In this document: piece after piece, positions 46,585-55,186 of the stretch
How the letters are laid out: every line of letters starts with the position of its first letter
Numbering within the stretch: the first letter of the stretch is position 1
Assembly: GCF_001721295.1 (NCBI RefSeq)
Contig: NZ_MDDS01000020.1
Span: forward strand, 1 to 55,186
Length of the DNA stretch: 55,186 bases
Reading direction: 5' to 3'
Source: Sphingomonas turrisvirgatae
GTDB taxonomy: Bacteria; Pseudomonadota; Alphaproteobacteria; Sphingomonadales; Sphingomonadaceae
Translations under genes and position numbers: made by a program
Notes under the pieces: model-generated
Told to the model about the DNA's origin: nothing
What the model saw: the letters and a program-made list of their open reading frames with translations, nothing else
Databases searched by the model: none

Positions 46585-47774
46585 GCGAATCGAACGAGGA
46601 CAAGGGCGACGGTACCCGCGTTGTCGGCGCCGGCCGGCGACCGGAATGGACTCAGGGCATCGTCAACCCGCCGGTGTGGCGCGCATCGACGATCCTCTAT
46701 GACAGCGTCGCCGACCTTCGCGCCAATGCGCGGCCCGATACGCACCACAAGCTGTTCTATGGTCGGCGCGGCACCCCGACGCAGTGGAGCCTCGCCGATG
46801 CGCTCACCCAGCTGGAACCGGGTGCAGAGGCGACCTTTCTCTATCCGTCGGGCGTTGCCGCGGTGTCGGCGGCGCTGCTGTCGGTGCTTTCGCCCGGCGA
46901 CGAACTGCTGCTGGCCGACAGCGTCTACGATCCGACGCGCAGCTTCGCGACCGGCTTCCTCAAGCGCTTCGGCGTCGCAACCCGCTTCTACGATCCGATG
47001 ATCGGCGGCGGCATCGCCGACCTGATCGGCGAACGGACCCGCGCAATCTTCATGGAGACACCCGGCAGCCTGACGTTCGAGGTGCAGGACGTGCCAGCCA
47101 TCGTCGCGGCGGCGAAGGCGCGCGGCGTGACCACGTTGCTCGACAATACCTGGGCGACGCCGCTGCTGTTTCCCGCCATCGAAAAGGGGATCGACCTCTC
47201 GATCCTGGCCTGCACCAAATATGTCGTCGGCCATAGCGACGTGATGCTTGGGTCGGTTACCGCCGCCCAGTCCCATTGGGCCAGGCTGCGCGATACCAGC
47301 TATGCGCTCGGCCAGACCGCCAGCCCCGACGACGCCTGGCTCGGCTCGCGCGGGCTGCGTACCATGGCGCTGCGGCTTCGGCAGCATGGCGAGGCGGCAC
47401 TGGAAATCGCCCGCTGGCTGCAGACCCGGCCCGAAATCGCGCGCGTGATCCACCCCGCTTTGCCCGATTGCCCCGGCCACGCGCTGTTCCTGCGCGACTT
47501 CAAGGGGCCGGCCGGCCTGTTCAGCTTCGTTCTTGCCGGCGGTGGCGAAACCGAACGCGCCACGCTGATCGACAACCTCCAGCTGTTCGGCATCGGCTAC
47601 AGCTGGGGCGGGTTCGAGAGCCTGGCGATACCGATCGACCCGGACCGCATCCGCACCGTCATGCCCTGGCGCGCCGAAGGCCCCGCGATACGCCTGCAGA
47701 TCGGGCTTGAGGATCCGGCCGATCTGATCGCCGACCTGGCACAGGCGCTCGACCGCGTTCGGGGCGCATCATGA
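46581..47774 (+). CDS. metC: Cystathionine beta-lyase
   Basis: A 397-residue PLP enzyme of the Cys/Met metabolism family. PLP-lysine at about residue 213 (ACTKYVVGHSD), YGRRGTPT near the N-terminus, YPSGVAAVSAALLS and ETPGSLTFEVQD support cystathionine beta-lyase (MetC) over gamma-synthase. The reaction is cystathionine to homocysteine, pyruvate and ammonia. The ATG overlaps the sseA stop and its own stop overlaps mscS, so sulfur genes and a channel are translated as a chain. Confidence 0.92.
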   Translation: MSESNEDKGDGTRVVGAGRRPEWTQGIVNPPVWRASTILYDSVADLRANARPDTHHKLFYGRRGTPTQWSLADALTQLEPGAEATFLYPSGVAAVSAALLSVLSPGDELLLADSVYDPTRSFATGFLKRFGVATRFYDPMIGGGIADLIGERTRAIFMETPGSLTFEVQDVPAIVAAAKARGVTTLLDNTWATPLLFPAIEKGIDLSILACTKYVVGHSDVMLGSVTAAQSHWARLRDTSYALGQTASPDDAWLGSRGLRTMALRLRQHGEAALEIARWLQTRPEIARVIHPALPDCPGHALFLRDFKGPAGLFSFVLAGGGETERATLIDNLQLFGIGYSWGGFESLAIPIDPDRIRTVMPWRAEGPAIRLQIGLEDPADLIADLAQALDRVRGAS

Positions 47775-49084
47775 TCTCGCCGACGCTGGCGGCATGGCTG
47801 GCGCAATATGGCGTGGACCTGCCCTCGCGCGCCCATGCGATCGAGGGCGCTATCGCCGGCGCGCTCGCCATTGCGATGCTCGCGGTGGGCTGGGTCGCCG
47901 GCCGCTATGCCGGAACCACGCTCGCTTCGCTCTGGGAACGGCTGGCTGGCAGCCATGCCGAGGGCTTGGCGTATCGCATGCACAACATCGTGCGGCACGG
48001 GGTCGCGGCATTGCTGCTGGCAATTCTGGTCAATGCCTGGCCCTGGCATGGCCTTGCTGCCCTGCTGCTCGGCATCGCACTTGGCGCGGCAACCGCAATG
48101 TTCGTGCTGACGGTGCTGCGCGGGCTGCACCTGCCCCGCTGGATGGGGTGGCTGGCGGCAGGGGTGGTCTTCGTCGCGATTCTGAGCGACGGCATCGGCG
48201 GGTTCAATGTCATCACCGACACGCTCGACCGGATCGGCATGGACGTCGGGCGGCGGCGCATCTCGCTGCTGGCGATCGTCACCGTGCTGGTCACGGCGAC
48301 GGCGCTTTATGCCGCCGCGCGGCTCGCCAATCGCGTCATCGGCCATTCGGTCCAGCAGGCGAAGGGCTTCGATCCCACGCAAAAGCTGCTGGTCCAAAAG
48401 CTCGCGAGCATCGCGGTCGTCATCGTCGTCTTCTTCTTCGGGATCGACCTGCTCGGCATCGACCTGACCAGCTTTGCCGTCTTCTCCGGCGCGCTTGGCC
48501 TGGCCGTCGGCTTCGGCCTGCAAAAGACCGTCGGCAACCTGATCGCGGGCATCATCCTGCTGATGGACCGCTCGATCAAACCGGGCGACGTGATCGTGGT
48601 CGGCGACAGCTTCGGCTGGGTGAACAAGATCGGCGTGCGCGCCGTCAGCGTCATCACGCGCGACGGCAAGGAGCATCTGATCCCCAACGAAAATCTGATG
48701 ACTCAGGAGGTTGAGAACTGGTCGTTCTCCGACCGGAACGTGCGCGTGCGCATCCCGGTCGGCGTGGGTTATGAAACCGACTTGAAGCTTGCCCAGGAAC
48801 TGATGCTGAAAGCTGCCGTGGAAAGCCCGCGCGTGCTCGCCAGTCCCAAGCCCAATGTCTGGCTGACGAGCTTCGGCGACTATGCGGTGGAGCACGAGAT
48901 TCTCGCCTGGATCAGCGATCCCGAAGGCGGCGTCGGCAATGTGAAGAGCGACGTGCTCAACCGGCTGTGGCTATTGTTCAAGGAGAACGGCATCGCCATT
49001 CCCGTGCCGCGACGCGAGATCATGGTGAAGAGCTGGCCCGATGCGCCGCAGCCGGTTCAAAACACCACCGGCGCGCCTACATAG
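47771..49084 (+). CDS. MscS family mechanosensitive channel
   Basis: 437 residues: about five N-terminal membrane segments, then the pore-lining TM3 and beta domain typical of MscS (FSGALGLAVGFGLQKTVGNL, MDRSIKPGDVI, WVNKIGVRAVSVITRDGKEH, PNENLMTQEVENWS). It would release osmolytes on hypo-osmotic shock. It is longer than E. coli MscS (286 residues) because of extra N-terminal helices. The ATG overlaps the metC stop. Confidence 0.93.
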   Translation: MISPTLAAWLAQYGVDLPSRAHAIEGAIAGALAIAMLAVGWVAGRYAGTTLASLWERLAGSHAEGLAYRMHNIVRHGVAALLLAILVNAWPWHGLAALLLGIALGAATAMFVLTVLRGLHLPRWMGWLAAGVVFVAILSDGIGGFNVITDTLDRIGMDVGRRRISLLAIVTVLVTATALYAAARLANRVIGHSVQQAKGFDPTQKLLVQKLASIAVVIVVFFFGIDLLGIDLTSFAVFSGALGLAVGFGLQKTVGNLIAGIILLMDRSIKPGDVIVVGDSFGWVNKIGVRAVSVITRDGKEHLIPNENLMTQEVENWSFSDRNVRVRIPVGVGYETDLKLAQELMLKAAVESPRVLASPKPNVWLTSFGDYAVEHEILAWISDPEGGVGNVKSDVLNRLWLLFKENGIAIPVPRREIMVKSWPDAPQPVQNTTGAPT

Positions 49085-49089
49085 CGCGC

Positions 49090-50223
49090 GTGCCCACCCC
49101 CATCACCGCCCGCATCGCCGAAGGTGTGACGTCGATTTCCGCGGCGCAGTGGGATGCCTGTGCAGGCACGGCCAACCCGTTCGTCAGCCACGCCTTTCTC
49201 GCCGCGCTGGAGGAATCCGGATCGGCCACCGTCCGGACCGGCTGGCAACCGCTGCCGATCGTGATTGAGGGCACGGACGGCCTGCCTGCCGCAATCGCGC
49301 CCGCTTACGGCAAGAGCCACAGTCAGGGCGAATATGTCTTCGACCATGGCTGGGCCGATGCATGGGAGCGTGCGGGCGGCCGCTATTACCCCAAGCTTCA
49401 GGTTGCCGCTCCCTTCAGCCCCGTGCCGGGCCCGCGCCTACTGCTGCGCGACCCTGCGCTCGCCCCGGGACTGATCGCCGGGATCGAAGCGGTAGTGGAC
49501 CAGAACCAGCTGTCCTCGGCCCATGCGACCTTTGTCGAGGATGCACAGCGTCCGCTGTTCGAGCAGGCCGGCTGGCTCGTTCGCGCGGGCACCCAGTTCC
49601 ACTGGCACAATGACGGCTATTCAAGCTTCGACGACTTCCTAGCCGCCTTGTCCTCGCGCAAGCGCAAGGCGATCCGCAAGGAACGCGAACGCGCGATCGA
49701 GGGGTTGGTGATCCGGCATCTGCAGGGCGCCGAGATTACGGAAGCGCATTGGGACGCTTTCTGGGTGTTCTATCAGGATACCGGCAGCCGCAAATGGGGC
49801 CGCCCCTATCTCACCCGCCCCTTCTTCTCGCTGCTCGGCGAGCGGATGGGCGACAAGGTGCTGCTGATGCTCGCGACACGCGATGGGCAGCCGATCGCCG
49901 GCGCGCTCAACCTGATCGGGGGGGACGCGCTCTACGGCCGCTATTGGGGCTGTAGCGAGGACGTCCCCTTCCTGCATTTCGAGCTGTGCTATTATCAGGC
50001 GATCGAGGCCGCAATCGCGCGCGGCCTGCCGCGGGTCGAGGCGGGCGCCCAGGGCGAGCATAAACTCGCCCGCGGCTATGTGCCGGTGACGACCTGGTCG
50101 GCGCACTACCTGCCCGACGCCGGCTTCCGCCGCGCCGTGGCCGAGTATCTGGAGCGCGAGAAGGCCGCAGTCACGAACGAACAGGAATATCTGGGCGAGT
50201 TGACACCGTTCAAGAAAGGCTAG
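49090..50223 (+). CDS. GNAT/FemAB-like protein (DUF482)
   Basis: 377 residues from GTG 49090, 5 nt after the mscS stop; the open frame before it lies inside mscS. It is a peptidoglycan-biosynthesis/FemAB-like acyltransferase: ISAAQWDACAGTANPFVSHAFL at the start (N-terminal half shown in part), SSRKRKAIRKERE in the middle, FWVFYQDTGSRKWGRPYLTR, and the C-terminal VEAGAQGEHKLARGY. These proteins share the fold of aminoacyl transferases, but the substrate in Gram-negatives is unknown. The last gene of the operon; its stop is 1 bp from the stop of the convergent membrane-protein gene. Confidence 0.85.
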   Translation: MPTPITARIAEGVTSISAAQWDACAGTANPFVSHAFLAALEESGSATVRTGWQPLPIVIEGTDGLPAAIAPAYGKSHSQGEYVFDHGWADAWERAGGRYYPKLQVAAPFSPVPGPRLLLRDPALAPGLIAGIEAVVDQNQLSSAHATFVEDAQRPLFEQAGWLVRAGTQFHWHNDGYSSFDDFLAALSSRKRKAIRKERERAIEGLVIRHLQGAEITEAHWDAFWVFYQDTGSRKWGRPYLTRPFFSLLGERMGDKVLLMLATRDGQPIAGALNLIGGDALYGRYWGCSEDVPFLHFELCYYQAIEAAIARGLPRVEAGAQGEHKLARGYVPVTTWSAHYLPDAGFRRAVAEYLEREKAAVTNEQEYLGELTPFKKG

Positions 50224-50224
50224 C

Positions 50225-51940
50225 TCAAGCCTTCTTCTGCGCCGCCGCCCAGGCCTCCATCTGCCGTTCCTTGTCGCGCTTGATGAAGTCCCGGATTCGC
50301 TCGATCTGCTCGCGATAGGGACCCAGGTCGCCGGGGTTGAGCTGCACCGCCGGCACATCATGGTCGATCTTGAACAGCGCGCTACGCGTTTTCGGATCGC
50401 GCCACACCGGGATCAGGCCGCGCTCCAGCCGCTTGTCATAGGGTGGCGGACTGATGACCCACAGATAATCATAGGCGTGGCGCGGAAAGCGAACCAGGCT
50501 GACCGCGACCGGCCGCCACCATTCGCGCGGACATTGCGTGTGGGTCACGATCTGGGAAGGATCGTGGCTGAACCCGCGCGCCTGCTTGTAGCGCACCGTC
50601 AGCAGCTGCCCGCCGGCCATCGACCATTGATCGTTGGTGTAGGCAAAGCGCCGCACCATCGCCATGCCCGGCAGGTGCTGAAGCCGCGTCATCGTCCATT
50701 CGTTATAGCAGGTTTCGCCGACGAAGCTCAGCAGCCGCGCCCCCACCGGCACGTGCTTCAGCGCCTGCAGTTCGCGGTCATAGGACCGGTCGTACAGCAC
50801 GCCGCTCCACGTCGTCGCGGCGATGCGGATCAGGAAGAAGGCCAGCCCTGCCGCCGCCAGCGCGCGCTCGCCGCGGATCGAAAGGCCGGGCTTGGGTCGC
50901 AGGCCGATCAGGGCGATCGCGATCATGTACGGCGCCAGACGCATATCGGCATAGGCCGATCCGAAGACGACGCGCGGCAGCAGGATGAACACCGCGATCA
51001 GGAACAGCGCCGACAGGCCCAGGTGCCGCGAATACTGGATGTTGGGGTCGCGCACGCCCTTCAGCAGGATCAGATAGAGTACACCCATCGACGCGATGTC
51101 GAACAGCTGCCAGCGGTCGCGCAGGACCATCAGCACCCACCAGATCTTCTGCTGCCAGTTGAACCAGTCGGTCGTCACGCCGCCGACATGCCCGCCGCTG
51201 CGCCACGCCAGCATCATGAGCGCGGGCGGTACCAGCACCAGGCAGTGGATGCCCGCCAGGATCCACGGCACGATCCAGCGCCGCACGAACTCGTCCTGCC
51301 AGCGCTCGCCATGGCTTGGCTGCTTGTCGTGCTGGCGGATCAGCTCGGCGGCAAAGCACATCACGCCCAGCATGCCCCAGCCGAAAGTATGCGTGATCCA
51401 GATCAGCATCCCGATCGGCACGAACAGCATGGCGCGCAGCCCGATTCGCCCCAGCCGCGCCAGCCGCAGCCACAGCGCAAAGGCGTTGAGCGCCAGCGCC
51501 ATCGACAGCGCGAAGTTCACGAAGCCGAAGTGGAAGGCGTAATTGTATGCGATCGGCAACGCGAACAGCGCGGTTGCCGGAATGCGCCCATGCACCTCGC
51601 GCGCGATCCACAGCAGGCCGGTGACGGTCAGCACCGGGATCGCGATGACCAGCAGCTTGACGGTCAGTTCCAGGCCAAAGATCGGCTCTAGCGGGATGAT
51701 CAACAGATCGATCCCCAGATTGCCCATCAGGCTCCAGTCGAAATTGTACCAGTCACGGAGCCACGGCACCTGGTCATAGCTCAGCTGCACGCGATAGCGC
51801 GCCATGTGCCCGGGCAGGTCGACGGTCGGGGGAATGTCGGGCCACAACAGCGGCACGGCCGCCATCACTGCGGCGAACAGGACGAACCAGCGCGTCTGCC
51901 ACCAGCGTGGCGTGTCGGAAATGCCGGAGCCCCCTTGCAT
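50225..51940 (-). CDS. DLPGH polytopic membrane protein, paralog 1
   Basis: 571 residues with about ten hydrophobic segments and a soluble C-terminal part of ~180 residues. After TM1 comes the loop PLLWPDIPPTVDLPGH (Asp41-His45) and ARY, then NLGIDLL. Later conserved blocks are SAYADMRLAP, NDQWSMAGGQLL, DPSQIV with a Cys, and YDYLWVISPPP. The acidic residue in the first periplasmic loop and many membrane segments resemble GT-C glycosyltransferases, but I cannot name the family. It is the third gene of a minus-strand operon and has a longer, charged C-terminal tail than its two neighbours. Confidence 0.8.
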   Translation of the reverse strand: MQGGSGISDTPRWWQTRWFVLFAAVMAAVPLLWPDIPPTVDLPGHMARYRVQLSYDQVPWLRDWYNFDWSLMGNLGIDLLIIPLEPIFGLELTVKLLVIAIPVLTVTGLLWIAREVHGRIPATALFALPIAYNYAFHFGFVNFALSMALALNAFALWLRLARLGRIGLRAMLFVPIGMLIWITHTFGWGMLGVMCFAAELIRQHDKQPSHGERWQDEFVRRWIVPWILAGIHCLVLVPPALMMLAWRSGGHVGGVTTDWFNWQQKIWWVLMVLRDRWQLFDIASMGVLYLILLKGVRDPNIQYSRHLGLSALFLIAVFILLPRVVFGSAYADMRLAPYMIAIALIGLRPKPGLSIRGERALAAAGLAFFLIRIAATTWSGVLYDRSYDRELQALKHVPVGARLLSFVGETCYNEWTMTRLQHLPGMAMVRRFAYTNDQWSMAGGQLLTVRYKQARGFSHDPSQIVTHTQCPREWWRPVAVSLVRFPRHAYDYLWVISPPPYDKRLERGLIPVWRDPKTRSALFKIDHDVPAVQLNPGDLGPYREQIERIRDFIKRDKERQMEAWAAAQKKA

Positions 51941-51987
51941 CGCGCGCTATTACTGCGCGCGCCGGTCCTCCGGCAAGCGGATAGCGC

Positions 51988-53499
51988 CTATCCGGGCACG
52001 CGTTCCACCGCATAGAGTGCCGACACGCCGTTCGACCACACCAGCCGGACATCGCGCGCCAAGCGCCGCCGGGCCGGAAAGTCGATCGTCCAGACATGGG
52101 TGAAGGTGCCGCGGTCGAACTCGCGCAGCGCGGTCGCAAAGTCCGTCGTGCGATACTCGCACTTGGCCGGATAGACGAGTTGCGCCGGGTCGGTCGTATA
52201 GGGATCGGCCTGCGGATGGCGATGGCGCAACAGCTGTTGCCCGCCAAGCGTCCACTGGCTGTTTTCGAAAATGTCGCGTCGTGCGGTCGCGACGCCGGCG
52301 ATATGGCCGAGCCGGCGGCTCACCCATTGCGACGAGCAGGGTTCGTTGACCAGCACCAGCACCGCCGCGCCGCGCGGGATGTGCGGCGTCACTTCCAGCG
52401 CCTGCTGCTGCGGCATGGCCGCAAATGCCATGGCGAAGGTCGATGTAGTCGTCCGCAGCGCAAGGAACGCGACGGCTGCCAGCGCCAGGCGGTGCTCGAA
52501 CCGCTCGTTGCCCGGTCTCACGTGGATCGCGACCAGCGCCAGCGCGACTGCGGGTGCGAGCAGGCGCATGTCGACATAAGACCCGCCGAGCGCGAGGCGC
52601 GGCATGGCGAGAAAGGCGACGAACGCGATCAGCCCCGCACCGCCCGTAACGGGCTCGAACCGCAGCCGCCGGTCGCGGATCGCCATCCACAGCACGCTGA
52701 ACAGCACGATTGCGCATACGACGTCGTACAGTTTCCAGCGTTCGCGAAGCAGCGACGGAAACCAGCCGGCCTTTGCCTTGAACCCCCATTCGACCGGCTC
52801 GCCGTTTGCTGTGCCGCTCACCATCCAGATCAGCGGCAGCGCGAGGGGAAGACAGGCAAGGCCAGCCTGGAACAACGCCGCCAGCCAGCCACACCCAGTC
52901 CGGCGCAATCGCACTGCCTCGGTTGCAAAGGCGAGCAGTCCGAACAACCCCCATCCAGAGCTGTGCGCAATCCACAAGATCCATGAAATCGGCACGAACA
53001 GGCCGGTGCGCAGCGCGATCCGGTTTCGGCTGCCAAGCCATATCCACAGCGCCAGCGCATGCAACGCCAGTCCGGCCGAAAGCATGAAGTTGACAAAGCC
53101 GAACTGGAACGGAAACGAATAGGCCAGCGGAAAGGCGAACGCCGCCGCCGGGGACAGCCGCCGGCCCGACGCGATCGAAACCAGAACCAGCCCGCTCACG
53201 AAAAGCGGGGGGATCGCCATGACGACGATCCGCGCACCAAGCTCGACGCCCAGGAAAGGCGTCAGCGCGTGGACCAGCAAGTCGACACCCAGATTGCCGA
53301 TCAGGGCCCATTCGACTTGCCAGTGCCGCGCCAGCTCGGGCGAGGCATCGATCGCACTGGCGATATGATAGCGCCCGATATGGCCGGGCAGGTCGGCAAG
53401 CGGCGGCAATGCCGGCCACAGCAGCGGCACGACGGCAAGCACCACCGCCGCAGCCATGAACAAGCGCGATTCCCACCAGCGATTGGCGCTCGCGTTCAT
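51988..53499 (-). CDS. DLPGH polytopic membrane protein, paralog 2
   Basis: 503 residues, the most diverged of the three tandem copies. It retains WPALPPLADLPGHIGRY (Asp36-His40), NLGVDLL, GSYVDMRLLAP in place of SAYADMRLAP, NSQWTLGGQQLL, DPAQLV with a nearby Cys, and FTHVWTIDFP. Same hydrophobic profile as the neighbours. The ATG at 53499 overlaps the stop of paralog 3 (ATGA), and it ends 47 bp before paralog 1 begins. Function unknown; GT-C-like transferase by topology only. Confidence 0.8.
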   Translation of the reverse strand: MNASANRWWESRLFMAAAVVLAVVPLLWPALPPLADLPGHIGRYHIASAIDASPELARHWQVEWALIGNLGVDLLVHALTPFLGVELGARIVVMAIPPLFVSGLVLVSIASGRRLSPAAAFAFPLAYSFPFQFGFVNFMLSAGLALHALALWIWLGSRNRIALRTGLFVPISWILWIAHSSGWGLFGLLAFATEAVRLRRTGCGWLAALFQAGLACLPLALPLIWMVSGTANGEPVEWGFKAKAGWFPSLLRERWKLYDVVCAIVLFSVLWMAIRDRRLRFEPVTGGAGLIAFVAFLAMPRLALGGSYVDMRLLAPAVALALVAIHVRPGNERFEHRLALAAVAFLALRTTTSTFAMAFAAMPQQQALEVTPHIPRGAAVLVLVNEPCSSQWVSRRLGHIAGVATARRDIFENSQWTLGGQQLLRHRHPQADPYTTDPAQLVYPAKCEYRTTDFATALREFDRGTFTHVWTIDFPARRRLARDVRLVWSNGVSALYAVERVPG

Positions 53500-55004
53500 C
53501 GCCCCCGTTCGATCCGGTAAAGCACGCTCGTGCCGTCGCGCCAGATCGGCCTCATCCCCGCGAGCAGGCTCGGGTCATGCGCGGGCGGATCGATCAGCCA
53601 CAGATAGTCGAAAGCGCCACGCGGGATCGCGGCGAGCGCATCATCGACCTGCCGCTTCTCGATGCTGTGGCAACCATTCGGCAGCACCATCTGCGATGGA
53701 TCGTTAGCGAACGGCTGCACGTCGCGGGCCGTAACGGTGAGCAGCGCCGATCCGTCGATCCGCCACTGGTCGTTGGCGAAGGCAGCGCGCCGCGCAAGCG
53801 CGATCGCCGGCAGGTGGATAAGGCGGCTGCGCGACCACGGCATCGCGCACGGCTCCCCCACCAGCGACACCATGCGCGCACCACGCGGCATGTGATTCAA
53901 CGCCGCCAGTTGCCGCTGCCAGTCGCGGTCATACTGCCAATAGCTGACGGCGCTTCCAGCGGTGCGCGCAAGGAAGAAGGACAGGGCCAGCAACGCGAAC
54001 GTCGCGCCAATGCGCGGCGGCATCGCTTCGCCCGGCCGCATCGCGACCAGCGCGAACAGCAGCACGAATGGCGCCAGCCGCATATCGGCATAGGCCGAAT
54101 TCAGCAGCACGAACGGCAGCAGCAGATAGGCGAGCGCGAACAAGCCTGCGACCGCCGTCAGCATCCACGACCGCGCGACATGCCGATCCCGGCTGCCCAC
54201 CGCGATCAAGCCGATCAGCAGCACGCCGCTGGCGATATCGAATGACCGCCATCGGTCGCGCAGCACCGTGATCAGCCAGTCGGGCTTGCGCTCGAAATAC
54301 CGCCCCGTCGCGCCACTGCCGCTGTCCGAACGCCAGGCGATCAGCAGCACCAGCGGGAGGCCGAGCGGCAGGCAGCCCATGCCGCCACGAAACACCGCCT
54401 CGACCCAGCTCCGCCCCGTCGCGCGCTGCCGTGCGACTTCGGCGGGGAAGACCATCAGGCACAGCGCCGCCCAGCCCATCAGGTGGGCGACCCACACGAT
54501 GCAGGCGATCGGCACGAACAGCGCCGCACGCAGCCCGATCCGTCCCTGCCGCCCCAATCTCAGCCACAGCGCAAAGGCGTTGAGCGCCAGCGCCATCGCC
54601 AGCCAATAGTTCACGAACCCGAATTGAAGGGGGAAGGCATAGGCCAGCGGGAGCGCGAACCAGGCGAACGGCGTCACCTGCCCATGCACCTCGTGGCTCA
54701 CCCACAGGATGCCGCCCGCGAACAGCGCCACCGTTGCGACGATGGCCAGCTTCACCGCCGGCTCAAGCCCGATCACCGGCGCGATGGCATAGACGATCAG
54801 GTCGATGCCCAGATTGCCGACCAGCCGCCACTCGAACCGATACCATTGCCCCAGCACGTCGGCATCGGTGCCGAGCATGACGCGGTACCGCCCGATATGC
54901 CCAGGCAGGTCGGTCAGCGGCGGGATCTGCGGCCACAGCAGCGGCACGATCGAGAGTAGCACGGCCAGCCACAGCATCGCGGGCCGCTGCCACCATTCAC
55001 GCAC
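53496..55004 (-). CDS. DLPGH polytopic membrane protein, paralog 3
   Basis: About 502 residues from GTG 55004 (VREWWQRP), placed 5 nt after the stop of the upstream partial gene; the longer open frame to 55157 runs through that gene and is unlikely. It carries WPQIPPLTDLPGHIGRY, NLGIDLIV, NSAYADMRLAPF, NDQWRIDGSALL, DPSQMV with a Cys after it, and FDYLWLIDPPA. It is closer in sequence to paralog 1 than to paralog 2. First of the three in transcription order. Confidence 0.8.
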   Translation of the reverse strand: MREWWQRPAMLWLAVLLSIVPLLWPQIPPLTDLPGHIGRYRVMLGTDADVLGQWYRFEWRLVGNLGIDLIVYAIAPVIGLEPAVKLAIVATVALFAGGILWVSHEVHGQVTPFAWFALPLAYAFPLQFGFVNYWLAMALALNAFALWLRLGRQGRIGLRAALFVPIACIVWVAHLMGWAALCLMVFPAEVARQRATGRSWVEAVFRGGMGCLPLGLPLVLLIAWRSDSGSGATGRYFERKPDWLITVLRDRWRSFDIASGVLLIGLIAVGSRDRHVARSWMLTAVAGLFALAYLLLPFVLLNSAYADMRLAPFVLLFALVAMRPGEAMPPRIGATFALLALSFFLARTAGSAVSYWQYDRDWQRQLAALNHMPRGARMVSLVGEPCAMPWSRSRLIHLPAIALARRAAFANDQWRIDGSALLTVTARDVQPFANDPSQMVLPNGCHSIEKRQVDDALAAIPRGAFDYLWLIDPPAHDPSLLAGMRPIWRDGTSVLYRIERGR

Positions 55005-55009
55005 TCCGC

Positions 55010-55186
55010 TCACCGGCGCGGCTCCAGCACGACCAAGCCGGCCGAGCGATGCGTAACGTCCGCCCAGTCTGGCACCCTGCCCTGCCCTGCCAGCGCGACG
55101 ATCGATCCAGGCGCGGCTGCGCGGGCCAGATCGAGATCGTCGATCCAGCCGGGACAATAGGCGATGGCACGCAGCCGCGCCTGGAT
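55010..55186 (-). CDS. Partial gene upstream of paralog 3 (C-terminal 58 residues)
   Basis: An open frame enters from the right edge of the window and stops at TGA 55010-55012. The visible C-terminus reads RLRAIAYCPGWIDDLDLA, then APGSIVALAGQGRVPDW and LVVLEPRR. It is too short to assign. The 5-nt gap to the next start indicates that it belongs to the same operon as the three membrane proteins. Confidence 0.6.
   Translation of the reverse strand: MQARLRAIAYCPGWIDDLDLARAAAPGSIVALAGQGRVPDWADVTHRSAGLVVLEPRR

Overview
High-GC, gene-dense chromosomal DNA from an alphaproteobacterium, most likely a sphingomonad (Sphingomonas or a close relative). This rests on the family content (GapR/DUF2312, DUF2490, exosortase-A-associated polysaccharide genes, an EcfG-type promoter, ClpB/HflKC/Do protease organisation), many GTG/TTG starts and frequent 4-nt start/stop overlaps. 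I see no insertion sequence, prophage or CRISPR array. The first ~217 bases are not genomic: they hold Illumina Nextera adapter sequence and low-quality read-through, followed by a 37-bp fold-back, so the window begins at a bad contig end.

Layout. 258-5400: edge of an exosortase-A-associated exopolysaccharide locus (truncated membrane gene, GT4 glycosyltransferase, small membrane protein, O-antigen-ligase-like protein, asparagine-synthase-like protein that lacks the glutaminase Cys). 5397-8775: ruvCAB Holliday-junction operon, YebC and the nucleoid protein GapR. 8994-10793: S41 protease divergent from an Lrp/AsnC regulator, with a dyad operator between them, then tRNA-Asp(GTC). 10860-17053: AI-2E transporter, glycerol kinase, a divergent S66 LD-carboxypeptidase / Mpl-like Mur ligase pair (probable murein recycling), VanZ-like protein, and a transaldolase/FSA. 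17141-25353: DUF2490 outer-membrane barrel, PriA, a membrane-anchored trypsin-like protease coupled to a GNAT enzyme, bifunctional Ada, PurEK, and a receiver protein behind an EcfG-type promoter. 25416-30336: two divergent exported metallopeptidases (M16, M28) and a small beta-rich protein. 30403-39937: protein quality control (clpB with a sigma-32-like promoter, Mrp, HflK-HflC, Do protease, HerA-like ATPase). 39961-43562: GT4/alpha-alpha-barrel fusion plus GH130 phosphorylase-like pair. 43714-50223: QueF divergent from an iron-sulfur bacterial cryptochrome/photolyase that leads a tightly coupled sseA-metC-mscS-GNAT operon. 50225-55186: three tandem, diverged copies of a large polytopic membrane protein carrying a conserved DLPGH loop, plus the 3' end of a further gene.

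The most unusual material is (i) the tandem DLPGH membrane-protein triplet, which resembles GT-C glycosyltransferases but which I cannot assign to a named family, (ii) the GT4-barrel fusion plus GH130 pair behind its own dyad-bearing promoter, (iii) the exported protease fused to membrane segments and an unknown C-terminal domain, and (iv) two families of intergenic palindromes, one of which shows compensatory stem changes between its copies.
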